Assembly: GCF_011050415.1 (NCBI RefSeq)
Contig: NZ_DRFS01000025.1
Span: forward strand, 186,001-250,000
Origin: Halomonas sp.
GTDB taxonomy: Bacteria; Pseudomonadota; Gammaproteobacteria; Pseudomonadales; Halomonadaceae
Length of the DNA: 64,000 nt
Reading direction: 5' to 3'
The first letter of the stretch is position 1. Every line of letters starts with the position of its first letter. The notes under the pieces are model-generated. The model was not told where the DNA came from and searched no databases. It worked only from the letters and a program-made list of their open reading frames with translations. Below are positions 62,695 to 64,000 of this stretch, piece after piece. The translations under genes were made by a program, and so were the position numbers.

Positions 62695-62740
62695 CGTCTG
62701 GCTCCCTGGTAACTGGCCTCAACGCTCTAAGCTTTTCACA

Positions 62741-63931
62741 CTAGTCGCGGAATACGCGAACACCCAACGCTTTCAGGTAAGACGTTTCAGGGATCGCCGG
62801 ATGCACCGGGTGATCAGGCCCTTGGTGGCCCTGGAAAATCACCTGGCCATGACGATCCTGATGACGTACAGCGCCACGCACCACATCCATCAGCCGATCT
62901 GGCGCTAAGTGCATAGAGCAGGAGGCGGAAAGCAGCAGGCCATCACGACCCAACAAACGCATGGCTTCGCGGTTTAGGCGGGCATAGGCACGCTCGCCGT
63001 TGGGAATATCCTTACGTTTTTTGATAAACGCCGGCGGATCCAGAATAATGACGTCAAACTCCTCTCCGTCCGCCTTCAAAGCGGCTAACGCCTCAAATGC
63101 ATCCCCTTCCCCTGTCGCCACTTGCTCCTGCACACCGTTTAGCTCAGCATTGCGCGCCACCTGTGCTAGTGCCGGGCCGGAAGAGTCCACACACAGCACG
63201 TCTTTGGCACCATGCACCGCCGCCTGGACGCCCCAGCCACCGACGTAACTAAATACGTCGAGCACGCGCTTACCCGCCACATGGCGATTGAGCCACTCGC
63301 GGTTAACGCGGTGATCAAAGAACCAACCAGTTTTCTGACCATTAAGCACGGGCACGATGAAACGCGCACCGTTCTCTTCCAGCACCACCTCGTCAGGCAA
63401 GGTACCTTTGATGATTTCAACGTGGGCTTCTAAACCTTCCTGACGCCGACCGCCAGTATCGTTACGGAAAACGATCACTTCAGGCTTGATGACTTTTTCC
63501 AGCGCATCAACGATCTCATCGGCTAAGGCTTGCATACCGGCGGTATTTAGCTGCACCACCAGCACATCGCCGAAGCGGTCAATCACGAGGCCTGGCAGCA
63601 AGTCACCCTCGCCGTGAATCAGGCGATAGTAAGGCTGGTCATAGAGACGCTGGCGCAGGGCAAGCGCTTGGTTAAAGCGATGCACGAACAGCGAACGATC
63701 CAAACGCATTTCGGGATCGCGTGACATTACCCGCGCGGCAATTAATGAGTGAGGATTGACATAAGCGACGGCCATCACCTTGCCATTAGAGGCCTCGACC
63801 AGCGCCGTTTCGCCTGCTGCAAAGTTTTTAAGCGGCGTCTCTTTGATATCTACCTCATTGGAGTAGATCCATAAATGGCCCGCTTTAAGGCGGCGGTCAG
63901 CATTTTTATTCAAGCGCAGGCGTTGGGTCAC
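62741..63931 (-). CDS. rlmI: 23S rRNA (cytosine-1962-C5)-methyltransferase
   Basis: A 396-residue protein, the same length as E. coli RlmI: N-terminal PUA domain (GHLWIYSNEVD), central EEHE-like part (GEGDLLPGLVIDRFGDVLVVQ), and a SAM-dependent methyltransferase with VLDVFSYVGGWGVQAA, LDPPAFIKKRKDI and the catalytic-Cys region LLSASCSMHL. It methylates C1962 of 23S rRNA. I chose GTG 63931, with GGAG seven bases upstream, rather than TTG 63958. Confidence 0.93.
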   Translation of the reverse strand: MTQRLRLNKNADRRLKAGHLWIYSNEVDIKETPLKNFAAGETALVEASNGKVMAVAYVNPHSLIAARVMSRDPEMRLDRSLFVHRFNQALALRQRLYDQPYYRLIHGEGDLLPGLVIDRFGDVLVVQLNTAGMQALADEIVDALEKVIKPEVIVFRNDTGGRRQEGLEAHVEIIKGTLPDEVVLEENGARFIVPVLNGQKTGWFFDHRVNREWLNRHVAGKRVLDVFSYVGGWGVQAAVHGAKDVLCVDSSGPALAQVARNAELNGVQEQVATGEGDAFEALAALKADGEEFDVIILDPPAFIKKRKDIPNGERAYARLNREAMRLLGRDGLLLSASCSMHLAPDRLMDVVRGAVRHQDRHGQVIFQGHQGPDHPVHPAIPETSYLKALGVRVFRD

Positions 63932-64000
63932 AGCAATCTCCAAAAATCTTGGTCTCAAAACCTAGCCTAAAAAAAACAGGCAAGGCAACAAATGTAAACA

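Overview
The window reads as a chromosomal segment of a gammaproteobacterium of the Halomonas type (Halomonadaceae), moderately GC-rich. The basis is gene order and protein character: the lpxD-fabZ-lpxA-lpxB-rnhB-dnaE-accA-tilS block, the rpsB-tsf-pyrH-frr-uppS-cdsA-dxr-rseP-bamA-skp block, map-glnD-dapC-dapD-dapE and ubiD-fre are all in the classical gammaproteobacterial arrangement. The genus is an inference and was not tested by any search. No tRNA, rRNA, CRISPR array, insertion sequence or prophage was seen.

Layout. 1-2.0 kb: the 3' end of valS, then a small lower-GC accessory patch with a HigB/HigA-type toxin-antitoxin pair and a GNAT acetyltransferase broken by one frameshift. 2.0-11.2 kb: an alpha/beta hydrolase and a long co-directional cluster: an APH-fold kinase, a YnjB-YnjC-YnjD ABC importer, two glycosyltransferase-like proteins of the rSAM/selenodomain-associated families, and a membrane TVP38 domain fused to a mercuric-reductase-like flavoprotein. 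11.2-14.4 kb: an HTH regulator, a diguanylate cyclase and an orphan flavoprotein like the one fused to some SelD proteins. 14.4-23.3 kb: an envelope-rich region with META and MliC-type lipoproteins, a DUF411 protein, GloA, a YdjM-like membrane protein, and a PhoPQ-like two-component system surrounded by one PepSY protein and three paralogous exported OB-fold/PepSY proteins.

23.3-33.1 kb: aroG (DAHP synthase) preceded on the minus strand by a striking untranslated/leader region, then fre, ubiD, rho, ppx, tilS and accA. The aroG upstream region holds two small open reading frames with good ribosome binding sites and aromatic codon clusters (SYWYWF, then NYCYGWRF), mutually exclusive RNA helices and an intrinsic terminator. 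I regard it as the best candidate for an undescribed regulatory system in the window. A 42-residue membrane protein lies just upstream of it.

33-52 kb (minus strand): replication and lipid A/envelope biogenesis (dnaE, rnhB, lpxB, lpxA, fabZ, lpxD, skp, bamA, rseP), isoprenoid and phospholipid steps (dxr, uppS, cdsA) and translation factors (frr, pyrH, tsf, rpsB). An internal promoter followed about 30-50 nt later by an intrinsic terminator sits between lpxD and fabZ. 52-60 kb (plus strand): map, glnD and the succinylase branch of lysine/diaminopimelate synthesis (dapC, an ArsC/YffB-like protein, dapD, dapE), with a nested-hairpin element before dapC. 60-64 kb: a cold-shock domain tethered to membrane segments, slyX, alanine dehydrogenase, a thioesterase and the rRNA methyltransferase rlmI.
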